Source of the DNA: Streptomyces lunaelactis
Lineage (GTDB): Bacteria > Actinomycetota > Actinomycetes > Streptomycetales > Streptomycetaceae
Direction: 5' to 3'
DNA: 64,000 nucleotides
NCBI RefSeq assembly: GCF_003054555.1
Contig: NZ_CP026304.1
Span: 2,294,001-2,358,000 of the forward strand
Below, piece by piece: positions 18,104 to 28,215 of this stretch (positions are counted from its first letter, which is position 1; each line of letters starts with the position of its first letter). Below the pieces are notes generated by a model that saw nothing but the letters and a program-made list of their open reading frames with translations, searched no databases and was not told where the DNA came from. The translations under genes and the position numbers were made by a program.

Positions 18104-18144
18104 GACGGTGGGGCGCGGATCACATCGATCCGCGCCCCACCGTC
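18104..18144 (-). terminator. Terminator downstream of aroH
   Basis: Perfect 18-base inverted arms (starting GACGGTGGGGCG) surround a 5-base loop (ACATC), 12 bases after the aroH stop. No long T run follows, which is common for streptomycete terminators. Confidence 0.8.
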
Positions 18145-18156
18145 GTTGATCCGTCA

Positions 18157-19719
<1,563 letters not shown>

Positions 19720-19732
<13 letters not shown>

Positions 19733-19778
19733 CTGCGCGTACACAGCTCGCGAAGGCCGCCCCGAGGGGCGGCCTTTT
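19720..19778 (+). terminator. trp attenuator with mutually exclusive hairpins
   Basis: The terminator hairpin (AAGGCCGCCCC at 19753-19763, paired with 19766-19776) is followed by TT. The segment GGCGGCC at 19720-19726, at the end of the leader ORF, can instead pair with GGCCGCC at 19755-19761 and break the terminator. This is the classic anti-terminator arrangement. Confidence 0.88.
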
Positions 19779-19822
19779 CCGTTGCCACGGGCCGTTCCTC
19801 CCACCCGGAAGGAACCCACCTG

Positions 19823-21772
19823 ATGCCCATCAGCCGATTGCTGGACGACGACTGCCCGCCCTTCGCCCTGCTGCGCAGGCGCACCCCCGGCCATGACCAC
19901 GACACCGTCGAGGTGCTGATCGGCGCGGTGCACGAGGCCGCCACGCTCGCCGACATCCCTGCGGGCGACCGGCCCTCGCTGGCTCTGATCCCGTTCCGCC
20001 AGATCAGGGAGCGGGGCTTCGATGTACGCGACGACGGCACGCCGCTGAGCGTGCTGGTCGCCGACGAGTCGTACGAACTGCCGCTCGCCGAGGCCCTGGA
20101 GAGACTGCCCGCGCACGACGTACGGGTCGAGGGCGGAGCCTTCGACGTCGACGACGAGGAGTACGCGGGCATCGTCCGGCGGGTCATCGAGGACGAGATC
20201 GGCCAGGGCGAGGGCGCGAACTTCGTCATCCGCCGCACCTGCACCGGCCGGATCCCCGGCTTCGGCAAGGCCGATGCCCTGGCCCTCTTCCGGCGGCTGC
20301 TGGCCGGCGAGCGAGGTGCGTACTGGACCTTCGTCGTGCACACAGGCGAGCGCACCCTCGTCGGCGCCTCCCCCGAGGTCCATGTCCGGATGAGCGGGGG
20401 CACCGTCGTGATGAACCCGATCAGCGGCACCTACCGCTATCCGCCCGAGGGACCGGCCCCCGAGACACTGCTCGGCTTCCTGGACGACCGCAAGGAGCGT
20501 GAGGAGCTCTCCATGGTCGTCGACGAGGAGCTGAAGATGATGTGCACCGTCGGCGACATGGGCGGTGTCGTCATCGGGCCCCGGCTCAAGGAGATGGCTC
20601 ATCTCGCGCACACCGAGTACGAGTTGCGGGGGCGCTCGTCCCTCGATGTACGGGAGGTGCTGAGGGAGACCATGTTCGCGGCGACCGTCACCGGATCGCC
20701 CGTACAGAACGCCTGCCGGGTCATCGAGCGCCATGAGGTGGGCGGGCGCGGCTACTACGCGGGTGCGCTGGCCCTGATCGGTAAGGACGCGGGCGGCGCG
20801 CAGACCCTCGACTCGCCGATTCTGATCCGTACGGCCGACATCGACGCCGACGGATCGCTGCGCGTGCCGGTCGGGGCGACCCTGGTCCGGCACTCCGACC
20901 CGGCGGGCGAAGTCGCCGAGACGCACGCCAAGGCGGCTGGCGTGCTGGCCGCGCTGGGGGTACGCCCCGGACGGCCGCGGGAGCACGCCGAACGTCCGAA
21001 GCTCGCCGACGACCCGCGGGTGCGCGCCGCCCTCGACGCCCGCCGCGCCGACCTCGCGCCCTTCTGGCTGCGGATGCAGGAGCGGTCCGCGCAACTAGGC
21101 CCTGGTCGGGCGATCTTCGAGGGTGCCGTAGCCGGCGTCGAGGGCCCGACAAGATCGCCCGGACAGGACCTGAGAGGCCACGCCCTGGTCGTCGACGGCG
21201 AGGACACCTTCACCTCGATGCTGGCGCATCTGCTGCGCTCGTCGGGCCTGGAGGTGACGGTACGGCGGTTCGACGAGCCAGGCCTGCGCGAGACCGTGCG
21301 CACCCACGAGGGTCCGGTGGTGCTGGGGCCGGGACCGGGCGATCCGGCGGATGCCACCGACCCGAAGATGCACTTCCTGCGCGCGCTCGCCGCCGATCTG
21401 CTGCGGGATCACCGCCACGGCCTGCTGGGCGTGTGCCTCGGCCATGAGCTGATGGCGGCCGAGCTGGGCCTGGAGATCGTACGGAAGGACGCGCCGCACC
21501 AGGGGGCGCAGGAGCGGATCGACTTCTTCGGGCGGGAGGAGACGGTGGGCTTCTACAACAGCTTCACCGCGCGCTGCGACGACGCGGCCGTAGCGGAGCT
21601 GGAGGCGCACGGGGTCGAGGTGGCCCGCGATCCCCTCTCTGCGGAGGTGCACGCGATGCGCGGGCCGGGTTTCGCGGGCATCCAGTTCCACGCGGAATCG
21701 GTACTGACGATGCGGGGTCCGGAGGTGATCCACGACCTCCTGGCTGCGGCGACGCGGGTGGGCCGGGCCTGA
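19823..21772 (+). CDS. trpE: Fused anthranilate synthase (TrpE-TrpG)
   Basis: The 649-residue single chain has a chorismate-binding TrpE-type domain (residues about 1-400: NPISGTYRYPPEGP, ELSMVVDEELKMM, AATVTGSPVQNACRVIE) and a class I glutamine amidotransferase domain (about 440-640: LGPGPGDP, GVCLGHELM with the nucleophile Cys, GIQFHAESVL with the His). It makes anthranilate from chorismate and glutamine. The fused form resembles PhzE-type enzymes, but the trp attenuator upstream points to tryptophan supply. GGAAGGAA precedes the ATG. The gene is divergent from aroH and converges on pfkA across a repeat element. Confidence 0.92.
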   Translation: MPISRLLDDDCPPFALLRRRTPGHDHDTVEVLIGAVHEAATLADIPAGDRPSLALIPFRQIRERGFDVRDDGTPLSVLVADESYELPLAEALERLPAHDVRVEGGAFDVDDEEYAGIVRRVIEDEIGQGEGANFVIRRTCTGRIPGFGKADALALFRRLLAGERGAYWTFVVHTGERTLVGASPEVHVRMSGGTVVMNPISGTYRYPPEGPAPETLLGFLDDRKEREELSMVVDEELKMMCTVGDMGGVVIGPRLKEMAHLAHTEYELRGRSSLDVREVLRETMFAATVTGSPVQNACRVIERHEVGGRGYYAGALALIGKDAGGAQTLDSPILIRTADIDADGSLRVPVGATLVRHSDPAGEVAETHAKAAGVLAALGVRPGRPREHAERPKLADDPRVRAALDARRADLAPFWLRMQERSAQLGPGRAIFEGAVAGVEGPTRSPGQDLRGHALVVDGEDTFTSMLAHLLRSSGLEVTVRRFDEPGLRETVRTHEGPVVLGPGPGDPADATDPKMHFLRALAADLLRDHRHGLLGVCLGHELMAAELGLEIVRKDAPHQGAQERIDFFGREETVGFYNSFTARCDDAAVAELEAHGVEVARDPLSAEVHAMRGPGFAGIQFHAESVLTMRGPEVIHDLLAAATRVGRA

Positions 21773-21800
21773 TCCTTTCCCCGCCCCTTCCCGCTGTATC

Positions 21801-21910
21801 GATGTGCGGCTCCGCCGCGTGGGGGGCAAGCCCCCGGACCCCGTACGGCCTCCGGCCGTGTCCTCAATCGCCGGACGGGCTCAATAAGCCCTCCGGCGAT
21901 TGAGGAGCGG
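21801..21910. repeat. Dispersed intergenic repeat, copy 2
   Basis: The core is a 46-base near-perfect palindrome at 21861-21906 (arms TCCTCAATCGCCGGACGGGCT). It is preceded by a GGGGGGCAAGCCCCCGG hairpin and TACGGCCTCCGGCCGT. It fills the convergent trpE/pfkA junction and may act as a two-way terminator. Related to the copies at 12.9, 28.1, 43.8 and 57.9 kb. Confidence 0.8.
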
Positions 21911-21911
21911 G

Positions 21912-22940
21912 TCAGCCGAAGAAGACCCCGACCTCCTCGTACAGCTTCGGGTCGACCGTCTTGAGCTTCGCCGTCGCCTCGGCGATCGGGACGCGCACGA
22001 TGTCCGTGCCCTGGAGCGCGACCATCTTGCCGAAGTCCCCGTCCCGCACCGCGTCGATCGCGTGCAGCCCGAAGCGGGTGGCCAGCCAGCGGTCGAAGGC
22101 GCTCGGGGTGCCGCCGCGCTGGACATGGCCGAGGACGGTGGTGCGCGCCTCCTTGCCCGTACGCCTCTCGATCTCCTTGGCCAGCCACTCGCCGACTCCG
22201 GAGAGCCGGACATGGCCGAAGGAGTCGAGCGTGCCGTCCTTGAGCACCGCATCGCCGTCCTTGGGCATGGCGCCTTCGGCGACCACGACGATCGGGGCGT
22301 AACTGGCCTTGAAACGCGAGGTCACCCAGGCGCAGACCTGGTCGACGTCGAAGCGCTGCTCGGGGATGAGGATGACGTTGGCGCCGCCGGCCAGCCCGGA
22401 GTGGAGGGCGATCCAGCCCGCGTGCCGCCCCATCACCTCGACGACCAGGACGCGCATATGAGACTCGGCGGTGGTGTGCAGCCGGTCGATCGCCTCGGTC
22501 GCGATGCCGACCGCGGTGTTGAAGCCGAAGGTGTAGTCGGTGGCCGACAGGTCGTTGTCGATGGTCTTGGGCACGCCGACGCAGTTGATGCCGTACTCGT
22601 CGTGGAGCCGCGCGGCGACGCCGAGGGTGTCCTCGCCGCCGATCGCGATCAGCGCGTCCACCTCGTCCTTGGCGAGGGTGTCCTTGATCCGGCGGATGCC
22701 GTTCTCCGCCTTGAGGGGGTTGGTGCGCGAAGAGCCGAGGATGGTGCCGCCGCGGGGCAGAATCCCGCGTACGGCCGGAATGTCGAGCGGAATCGTGTCG
22801 CCTTCGAGGGGTCCGCGCCAGCCGTCGCGATAGCCGATGAATTCGTACGCGTACTCCTGAACGCCCTTGCGGACGACGGCACGGATGACCGCATTGAGCC
22901 CGGGGCAGTCGCCGCCCCCGGTCAGTACTCCGACGCGCAT
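21912..22940 (-). CDS. pfkA: 6-phosphofructokinase with PPi-type active-site residues
   Basis: The 342-residue enzyme phosphorylates fructose-6-phosphate. Motifs are GGGDCPGLNAVIRA (N-terminal), GTILGSSRTNP, IGGEDTLGVA, GVPKTIDNDL, VEVMGRHAGWIAL and VVAEGAMP. At the two residues that separate phosphoryl donors, this protein has Asp (GGEDT) and Lys (PKTID), as in PPi-dependent enzymes such as that of Amycolatopsis. ATP enzymes have Gly at the first position. The annotation as ATP-dependent is therefore open. Length is normal. It starts with ATG at 22940 and is monocistronic. Confidence 0.93.
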   Translation of the reverse strand: MRVGVLTGGGDCPGLNAVIRAVVRKGVQEYAYEFIGYRDGWRGPLEGDTIPLDIPAVRGILPRGGTILGSSRTNPLKAENGIRRIKDTLAKDEVDALIAIGGEDTLGVAARLHDEYGINCVGVPKTIDNDLSATDYTFGFNTAVGIATEAIDRLHTTAESHMRVLVVEVMGRHAGWIALHSGLAGGANVILIPEQRFDVDQVCAWVTSRFKASYAPIVVVAEGAMPKDGDAVLKDGTLDSFGHVRLSGVGEWLAKEIERRTGKEARTTVLGHVQRGGTPSAFDRWLATRFGLHAIDAVRDGDFGKMVALQGTDIVRVPIAEATAKLKTVDPKLYEEVGVFFG

Positions 22941-23098
22941 GGAAACTTCCCTTCGCCTGGTGAGCCCTTATGACCGCCACGCTAATGGTGATCCAGGTCA
23001 CTCAGGGATGGGGGGAAAGGTCAATTCCTGTGCGTCATACGGCGGTTGACGGGCCCCCGGAGGTCGGTCATTCACCCGTACGAGTCAAGGGCAGAGGG

Positions 23099-23773
23099 TT
23101 ACGCGTCGTCGAGGCCGCGCTCTATCGCGTACCGCACGAGCTCCACGCGGTTGTGCAACTGGAGCTTGCCGAGGGTGTTCTGGACGTGGTTCTGGACGGT
23201 GCGGTGCGAGATGACCAGCCGCTCGGCGACCTGTTTGTACGAGAGCCCCTTGGCCACCAGCCGCAGGACCTCGGTCTCCCGCTCGGTCAGCTCCGGGGCC
23301 TTCGACTCGCCGGCGCCGGTCCCGGGGACGGGCTCCGAGGCGAGCCGACGGTACTCACCGAGCACCAGACCGGCCAGGCCCGGGGTGAAGACGGGGTCGC
23401 CGACGGCAGTGCGCCGCACGGCATCGGTCAGCTCCTCCGTACTGGCCGACTTGAGCAGATAGCCGGTGGCGCCGGACTTCACCGCCTCCAGTACGTCGGC
23501 GTGCTCGCCGCTCGCGGAGAGGACCAGGACCCGCAGGGTGGGGTGGGAGCCGACGAGCTCCTTGCACACCTGGACGCCGGGCATCCCGGGCAGGTTGAGG
23601 TCGAGGACGAGGACGTCGGGCATCACGGCCCTGGCGCGGCGGACCGCCTGCGGCCCGTCGCCCGCCGTGGCCACCACGTCGAACCCGGCCGCGGCCAGAT
23701 CGCGGGCGACCGCGTCCCGCCACATCGGGTGGTCGTCGACGACCATCACCTTGATCGTCTGCTGGTCCGTCAT
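23099..23773 (-). CDS. macR: Response regulator MacR (NarL/LuxR family)
   Basis: The 224-residue protein has an N-terminal receiver domain (VVDDHPMWRDAV, phospho-acceptor Asp in VLVLDLNLPGMPG, GYLLKSAS with the conserved Lys) and a C-terminal LuxR helix-turn-helix (ELTERETEVLRLVAKGLSYK, then QVAERLVISHRTVQNHV). It overlaps the sensor kinase gene by four bases. The context and sequence match MacR of S. coelicolor, a regulator of morphogenesis and of membrane-protein genes that binds TGAGTACnnGTACTCA. One such site occurs at 4163 in this window. Confidence 0.9.
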   Translation of the reverse strand: MTDQQTIKVMVVDDHPMWRDAVARDLAAAGFDVVATAGDGPQAVRRARAVMPDVLVLDLNLPGMPGVQVCKELVGSHPTLRVLVLSASGEHADVLEAVKSGATGYLLKSASTEELTDAVRRTAVGDPVFTPGLAGLVLGEYRRLASEPVPGTGAGESKAPELTERETEVLRLVAKGLSYKQVAERLVISHRTVQNHVQNTLGKLQLHNRVELVRYAIERGLDDA

Positions 23774-24981
23774 TTTCCTGCCTTCACCCGTGGAACCTTC
23801 AGTTCAACTTCTGTGCCTTGGCCCGGCACCGAGATCAGCTCGGCCGTGCCGCCCAGATCCCGCAGCCGCCCGCGGATCGAGAGGGCGACACCGAGCCGCC
23901 CCTCGCCCTCGGCCTGCGCGAGCCTGCCCTCCGGGATGCCCGGGCCGTCGTCCCGTACCGTCACGATCACCTCGTCCGGCCAGTCCTCGACCAGGATCCA
24001 GGCCTGGGCGTCATCCCCCGCGTGTCTGCGGACATTGTCCAGGGCGGCACTGACAGCGGCCGCGAGTTCGGCCGCCGCGGCGGCCTGGAGCAGCACCGGG
24101 GCGCCCGGCTCCGAGAGGGTCACCTTCGACCCGGCGTGCCGGGCGAGCAGCGAGCGCAGATCGTGCGGGCCGGGACCGTCCGACGGGTCGTCGTCGACAT
24201 CCACGGTCCGGACCACGGCGCCGAGCGACACGTCCTCGGACGCGCGCGTGGTGGGCACCAGACCGCTGGAGACCAGGGTGCGCAGGGCGACCTCCTGCTC
24301 CCCCGCCATCCGGCCGAGCTCGGCGGCCTCGCCGCCCAGGGCGCTGCCGCGCCTCTGCACCATCGCCAGCACCTGGAGCACGCTGTCGTGGATGTCGCGG
24401 GCCAGCCGTTCCCGCTCACGGGTCGCCGCCTCGATCTCCAGGGCGCGGGCGAGGGTGAGTTCGGAGGCGCGGGCGACCTCGACGACGTATCCGATGGCGA
24501 TGGAGGCGACCCAGACCAGCAGGACGTTGTGGAACGTGTCCCGGCTGGGTGAGCCGCGCTCGATGATGTTGGCGACGGCGACGAAGGAGGACGCGAAGCC
24601 CGCCCAGCGCCAGCCGCCCTTGATGGCGAAGGCGAGGACGGATCCGGCGGTCCATATCGTGGGCAGGGTGGGGCCGTCGACCGTCTGAGCGTGGAAGTCG
24701 GCGAGCGGGGTGAGCATGATGCCGGTCAGCGCGATGGTGAGGTCGACGACCAGGAAGCGTTTGGTGCAGCGGGTGGCGTTGGCCACCTTGGGGAGCGTGA
24801 CGATCGTCCAGACGGCCATCACCGCGAGGAAGACGACCGCCACCCAGGGACGCTCGAACTTGCTGCGGGTGAAGACGAAGAGGAGCACCGCGTAGATCAT
24901 GGTGAGTACGCGGTAGGCGGCGAGCGCACGCCACAGCGGCAGCTCGACCGACATCCGCACGACACGCTCGCGCTTGGCCAT
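23770..24981 (-). CDS. macS: MacS-family sensor histidine kinase
   Basis: The 403-residue protein has five to six transmembrane segments (residues about 14-165), a HisKA_3 dimerisation box ARDIHDSVLQVLAMV (His near residue 192) and a HATPase_c domain (DNVRRHAG, VRDDGPGIPEGRL). A conserved RGRLRDLGGTAELIS closes it. The ATG at 24981 has GGGGGAA just upstream. It precedes macR in the transcript and overlaps its start; the upstream plsC-like gene is on the same strand 28 bases away and may be co-transcribed. The membrane-bound sensor input is unknown. Confidence 0.9.
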   Translation of the reverse strand: MAKRERVVRMSVELPLWRALAAYRVLTMIYAVLLFVFTRSKFERPWVAVVFLAVMAVWTIVTLPKVANATRCTKRFLVVDLTIALTGIMLTPLADFHAQTVDGPTLPTIWTAGSVLAFAIKGGWRWAGFASSFVAVANIIERGSPSRDTFHNVLLVWVASIAIGYVVEVARASELTLARALEIEAATRERERLARDIHDSVLQVLAMVQRRGSALGGEAAELGRMAGEQEVALRTLVSSGLVPTTRASEDVSLGAVVRTVDVDDDPSDGPGPHDLRSLLARHAGSKVTLSEPGAPVLLQAAAAAELAAAVSAALDNVRRHAGDDAQAWILVEDWPDEVIVTVRDDGPGIPEGRLAQAEGEGRLGVALSIRGRLRDLGGTAELISVPGQGTEVELKVPRVKAGK

Positions 24982-25009
24982 TTCCCCCACCCCAGAACGG
25001 ACGACGCGA

Positions 25010-25774
25010 CTAGGCGGCCGGCCGTTCCGCCTTCTCTGCCGCTGCCTTCGCCTTCTCCGCGGCCTTCTCCGCGGCCTTCTCGGCCTTCTCCGCATCCGCG
25101 ATCCGCCGCTTGGCGGCGGTCGCGTAGATGTCGACGTACTCCTGGCCGGAAAGCTTCATGATCTCGTACATGACCTCGTCGGTCACCGAGCGCAGGATGA
25201 AGCGGTCGCCCGCCATGCCGTGGTAGCGGCTGAAGTCGAGCGGCTTGCCGATCCTGATCCCCGGGCGCATCAGCTTGGGGACCACCTTGCCGGGCGGCTG
25301 GATCTTCTCGGTGTCGATCATGGCGACCGGGATGACGGGAGCGCCGCTGGCAAGCGCCACGCGCGCGAGGCCGCCGGGCTTGCCCCGGTAGAGGCGGCCG
25401 TCGGGGGAGCGGGTGCCCTCGGGGTAGATCCCGAAGAGACCGCCGCCGTCGAGGACGTCTATGCCGGCCTTGATCGCCGCCTCACCCGCGCCACGGGCAC
25501 CCGAACGGTCCACCGGGAGCTGTCCGACGCCCTTGAAGAAGGCCGCGGTGAGCTTGCCCTTCACACCGGGCGAGGTGAAGTACTCCGCCTTGGCGATGAA
25601 AGTGACCCTGCGGTCGAGGACCGCGGGCAGGAAGAACGAGTCCGAGAAGGACAGGTGATTGCTCGCGAGGATCGCCGGTCCCTCGGCGGGAATGTTCTCG
25701 AGGCCCTCCACCCAGGGCCTGAAGGCAAGCTTCAACGAGCCCCCGATGGAGAACTTCATTGCGCCGTAGATCAA
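25010..25774 (-). CDS. Lysophospholipid acyltransferase (PlsC family)
   Basis: The 254-residue protein has the PlsC motifs NHLSFSD (HxxxxD), GQLPVDRSG, YPEGTRSPDG and VALASGAPVIPVAMIDT. It transfers acyl groups to lysophosphatidate-type acceptors. A Lys/Ala/Glu-rich C-terminal tail (about residues 215-254, KAAEKAAEKAKAAAEKAE) looks like a single long helix. The start is TTG at 25774 with GGAGG eight bases upstream. It is divergent from the esterase gene. The neighbourhood resembles Rv2182c in mycobacteria. Confidence 0.9.
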   Translation of the reverse strand: MIYGAMKFSIGGSLKLAFRPWVEGLENIPAEGPAILASNHLSFSDSFFLPAVLDRRVTFIAKAEYFTSPGVKGKLTAAFFKGVGQLPVDRSGARGAGEAAIKAGIDVLDGGGLFGIYPEGTRSPDGRLYRGKPGGLARVALASGAPVIPVAMIDTEKIQPPGKVVPKLMRPGIRIGKPLDFSRYHGMAGDRFILRSVTDEVMYEIMKLSGQEYVDIYATAAKRRIADAEKAEKAAEKAAEKAKAAAEKAERPAA

Positions 25775-25924
25775 CTCGAATGCCTCCTGTGTGCTGTCGA
25801 ACAGACCTTAACCCGTGGTGGGCTCCGGATCCCCGCCCTGGGGCGCTTACGGACCTGGTCGGTGTCGGTCCGGTCGCGTACGGTGAATACACCTTTCGAG
25901 CGTCATACAGAACAGGAGACCCCG

Positions 25925-26704
25925 GTGCCGGTCCTCCCTGGAGCCGAGCCGTACCGCCACGAAGGCGGAGAGGTCGGCGTCCTTCTCTGTCACGGATTCA
26001 CCGGTTCCCCGCAGTCGCTGCGCCCTTGGGCCGAGTATCTGGCGGAGCGCGGTCTCACGGTGTCGCTGCCGCTGCTGCCCGGACACGGCACGCGCTGGCA
26101 GGACATGCAGCTCACCGGCTGGCAGGACTGGTACGCGGAGGTGGACCGCGAGCTGCGGGTGCTGCGGGAGCGGTGCAGCCAGATCTTCGTCTTCGGGCTC
26201 TCGATGGGCGGGGCGCTCACCCTGCGGCTCGCCGCCAAGCACGGGGACGCGATCAGCGGAATCGTCGTGGTCAACCCGGCGAACAAGGTGCACGGCCTCT
26301 CCGCGTACGCCCTGCCGGTCGCCCGCCACTTCGTGCGGACGACCAAGGGTCTGACGAGCGACATCGCCAAGGAGGGCTCGGAGGAGGTCGGGTACGAGCG
26401 GGTCCCGCTGCACTCCGCGCACTCCCTGCGGAAATTCTTCCGGCTGGTCGACGGCGAGCTTCCGCAGGTCACCCAGCCGATGGTGCTGCTGCACAGCCCG
26501 CAGGACCATGTGGTGCCGCCCGCCGACTCGGCGCGGATCCTCAGCCGGGTCTCCTCCACGGATGTTTCCGAGATCCTGCTGGAACAGAGCTACCACGTGG
26601 CGACGTTGGACCACGATGCGGAGCGGATTTTCGAGGAGAGTTACGCGTTCATCGGCCGGCTCGCTCCGAGTGTCGGGAAGAAGGGGAGCACGACCGGTGG
26701 CTGA
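25925..26704 (+). CDS. Alpha/beta-hydrolase, carboxylesterase Est30-like
   Basis: The 259-residue protein has the nucleophile elbow FGLSMGGALT (Ser near 99), an oxyanion loop LLCHGFTGSP, a catalytic Asp in LLHSPQDHVVPP and a His in SYHVATLDHD. It resembles small bacterial carboxylesterases/monoacylglycerol lipases. The start is GTG at 25925, six bases after AGGAG. The stop overlaps the start of the next gene by eight bases. It is divergent from the lysophospholipid acyltransferase, hinting at a linked lipid role. Confidence 0.88.
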   Translation: MPVLPGAEPYRHEGGEVGVLLCHGFTGSPQSLRPWAEYLAERGLTVSLPLLPGHGTRWQDMQLTGWQDWYAEVDRELRVLRERCSQIFVFGLSMGGALTLRLAAKHGDAISGIVVVNPANKVHGLSAYALPVARHFVRTTKGLTSDIAKEGSEEVGYERVPLHSAHSLRKFFRLVDGELPQVTQPMVLLHSPQDHVVPPADSARILSRVSSTDVSEILLEQSYHVATLDHDAERIFEESYAFIGRLAPSVGKKGSTTGG

Positions 26705-27269
26705 GCAGCACGATGCGGACCGCGAGCCGCAGCCGATCGACGAGGAGGCCGCGTGGGCGGCCATCGTCGCGGGGTACGGCGACGAGCCGAAGGACCCACC
26801 GGGAGCCAAGCCGTTCAAGTCGGTGGAGGATCTCGCCGTGCTCGAGGGCGGGATGAACGAAACTCCGAAGGACAAGGCGCCCGGGGTGGAGCCCGAGCCC
26901 GACCCCGATGCGGACAGGCCCGCGCTGGGCAGCTCCATCACCTTCGCGCCCGGGGTCGGCGGCCCGCGCGACTACGAGGTACCCGAGCCGAAGGACGACG
27001 ACCTCGACGAGAGCGACGAGGGCCACTTCGTACCGCCGGAGCCGCCGCCGCTGCCGGACGCGGATGTCACGGCCAGGTTCGCCTGGCTCGCGGTCGTCGG
27101 CGGTCCGGTGCTGATGCTGATCGCGGTGCTGTTGCAGTGGGACATGACGTGGTGGCTGACGACGCTGTGCGTCGGCGGCTTCCTGGGGGGCTTCGTGACC
27201 CTGGTGGCCCGGATGTCGCACGGCGACGACGACGAGGACGACGACCCGGGCCGCGGCGCGGTGGTGTGA
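26697..27269 (+). CDS. Hypothetical membrane protein with acidic N-terminal domain
   Basis: The 190-residue protein has a long acidic, Pro-rich N-terminal half (for example EPEPDPDADRP and EPKDDDLDESDEGHF) followed by two hydrophobic helices (about residues 128-146 and 150-172) and an acidic tail (HGDDDEDDDPG). The GTG start overlaps the esterase stop and AAGGGGAG precedes it, so both belong to one operon. No domain is recognised. The acidic region may be disordered. Confidence 0.75.
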   Translation: MAEQHDADREPQPIDEEAAWAAIVAGYGDEPKDPPGAKPFKSVEDLAVLEGGMNETPKDKAPGVEPEPDPDADRPALGSSITFAPGVGGPRDYEVPEPKDDDLDESDEGHFVPPEPPPLPDADVTARFAWLAVVGGPVLMLIAVLLQWDMTWWLTTLCVGGFLGGFVTLVARMSHGDDDEDDDPGRGAVV

Positions 27270-27333
27270 GCACGGCGGTGTGAGCACGGCGGTCCAGGCA
27301 CGGTGGTCCAGGCACGGTGGTCCAGGCGCGCGA
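27264..27333. repeat. 14-base tandem repeat, 5 copies, at a convergent junction
   Basis: Five 14-base units (GTGTGAGCACGGCG twice, GTCCAGGCACGGTG twice, then GTCCAGGCGCGCGA) start at the stop codon of the 26697 gene (GTG TGA) and run toward the EEP gene that converges on it. The stop codon is duplicated in unit 2. Confidence 0.75.
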
Positions 27334-27344
27334 TCGCGCTTGGT

Positions 27345-28097
27345 TCAGCTCGCGGGGACGCGCAGCGCTGCCAGCACCGGAAGGTGGTCCGTCGCCGCGC
27401 GCACGTCGGACCGGGTGATGCCCGGGAGGTCCAGCGGCACGCCGCAGCCCAGCACTTCGACGCCCTTCGTCGCGAAGATCGCGTCGATCCTCTGGTGCGG
27501 GTCGTCGGGTGTCGAGGTGTACTCACCGCCCCACGGCGCGACCGCCCAGCAGTCCTGGAGCTGTTCCGACAGCCGGCGGAAGCTGCGCCCGGTGGGCCGG
27601 TCATTGAGGTCGCCGGCCGTGATCGCGTACGGCACGTCCATCGCGGCCAGCCTCTCCAGCAGCATCCCGGCCTGTGCGTAGCGCTCGTTGGACTGCAGGC
27701 TCAGATGGCAGCTGAGCAGCCCGATCCGGGCGCCCCCGATCCGTACGACCGCCGTCGCGAAGCCCCGCCGGTGCAGGCCGGGGGTGCGCGGCAGCAGCAC
27801 ATCCTCCGTACGCTCCACGGTCGCGCGCAGCGAACAGAGCAGCAGCGGCCCGGTCGCGGTCGCGCCCCCGGTCAGCACGACGAGCTCACTCTTGGCCGCG
27901 AGCCGGGCGGCGTGTTTGCGCCAGCGGAAGAAGCGCGGGGCCTCCTGGACGAAGACCAGGTCGGGCTCGCAGGCGCGGATGACCCGGGCCAGCGCGTCCT
28001 CGTCGTCGCGCATGGAGCGGATGTTGTAGCTGAGCACCCGGACCACAGCCGAACCGTCCGGCTCGGTGCGAGAGTTGGGGAGTGCGGTGATCACCAT
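27345..28097 (-). CDS. Endonuclease/exonuclease/phosphatase family protein
   Basis: The 250-residue protein has the EEP fold: VRVLSYNIRSMRDD, a Glu in DLVFVQEAP, LLSCHLSLQS, ITAGDLNDRP (the Mg-binding Asp/Asn), RIDAIFAT and ATDHLPVLAAL (catalytic His). The substrate could be nucleic acid or a phosphoester. I chose the ATG at 28097 because TATCTT ends seven bases upstream and no Shine-Dalgarno exists, so it is probably leaderless. A GTG one codon later is the alternative. Confidence 0.88.
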   Translation of the reverse strand: MVITALPNSRTEPDGSAVVRVLSYNIRSMRDDEDALARVIRACEPDLVFVQEAPRFFRWRKHAARLAAKSELVVLTGGATATGPLLLCSLRATVERTEDVLLPRTPGLHRRGFATAVVRIGGARIGLLSCHLSLQSNERYAQAGMLLERLAAMDVPYAITAGDLNDRPTGRSFRRLSEQLQDCWAVAPWGGEYTSTPDDPHQRIDAIFATKGVEVLGCGVPLDLPGITRSDVRAATDHLPVLAALRVPAS

Positions 28098-28124
28098 GCG
28101 CAGCAAGATACGCCGGGCGCGGGT

Positions 28125-28200
28125 CTTTCCGGGGCTCCGCCCCGGACCCCGGTCCTCAATAGCCGGACGGGCTGAATAGCCCGCCCGGCTATTGAGGACA
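28125..28200. repeat. Dispersed intergenic repeat, copy 3
   Basis: The core palindrome at 28153-28198 has arms starting TCCTCAATAGCCGG and ending CCGGCTATTGAGGA. Compared with copy 2, the C in one arm and the G in the other have both changed, to A and T, keeping the pairing. A GGGGCTCCGCCCCGG hairpin lies next to it. It sits between the EEP gene and glkA. Confidence 0.8.
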
Positions 28201-28215
28201 GAACACAGAGGGAAG

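Noticed and set aside
27264..27333. Possible CRISPR array
   Set aside because: The repeat units are directly adjacent without spacers, only 14 bases long, and no cas gene is present.
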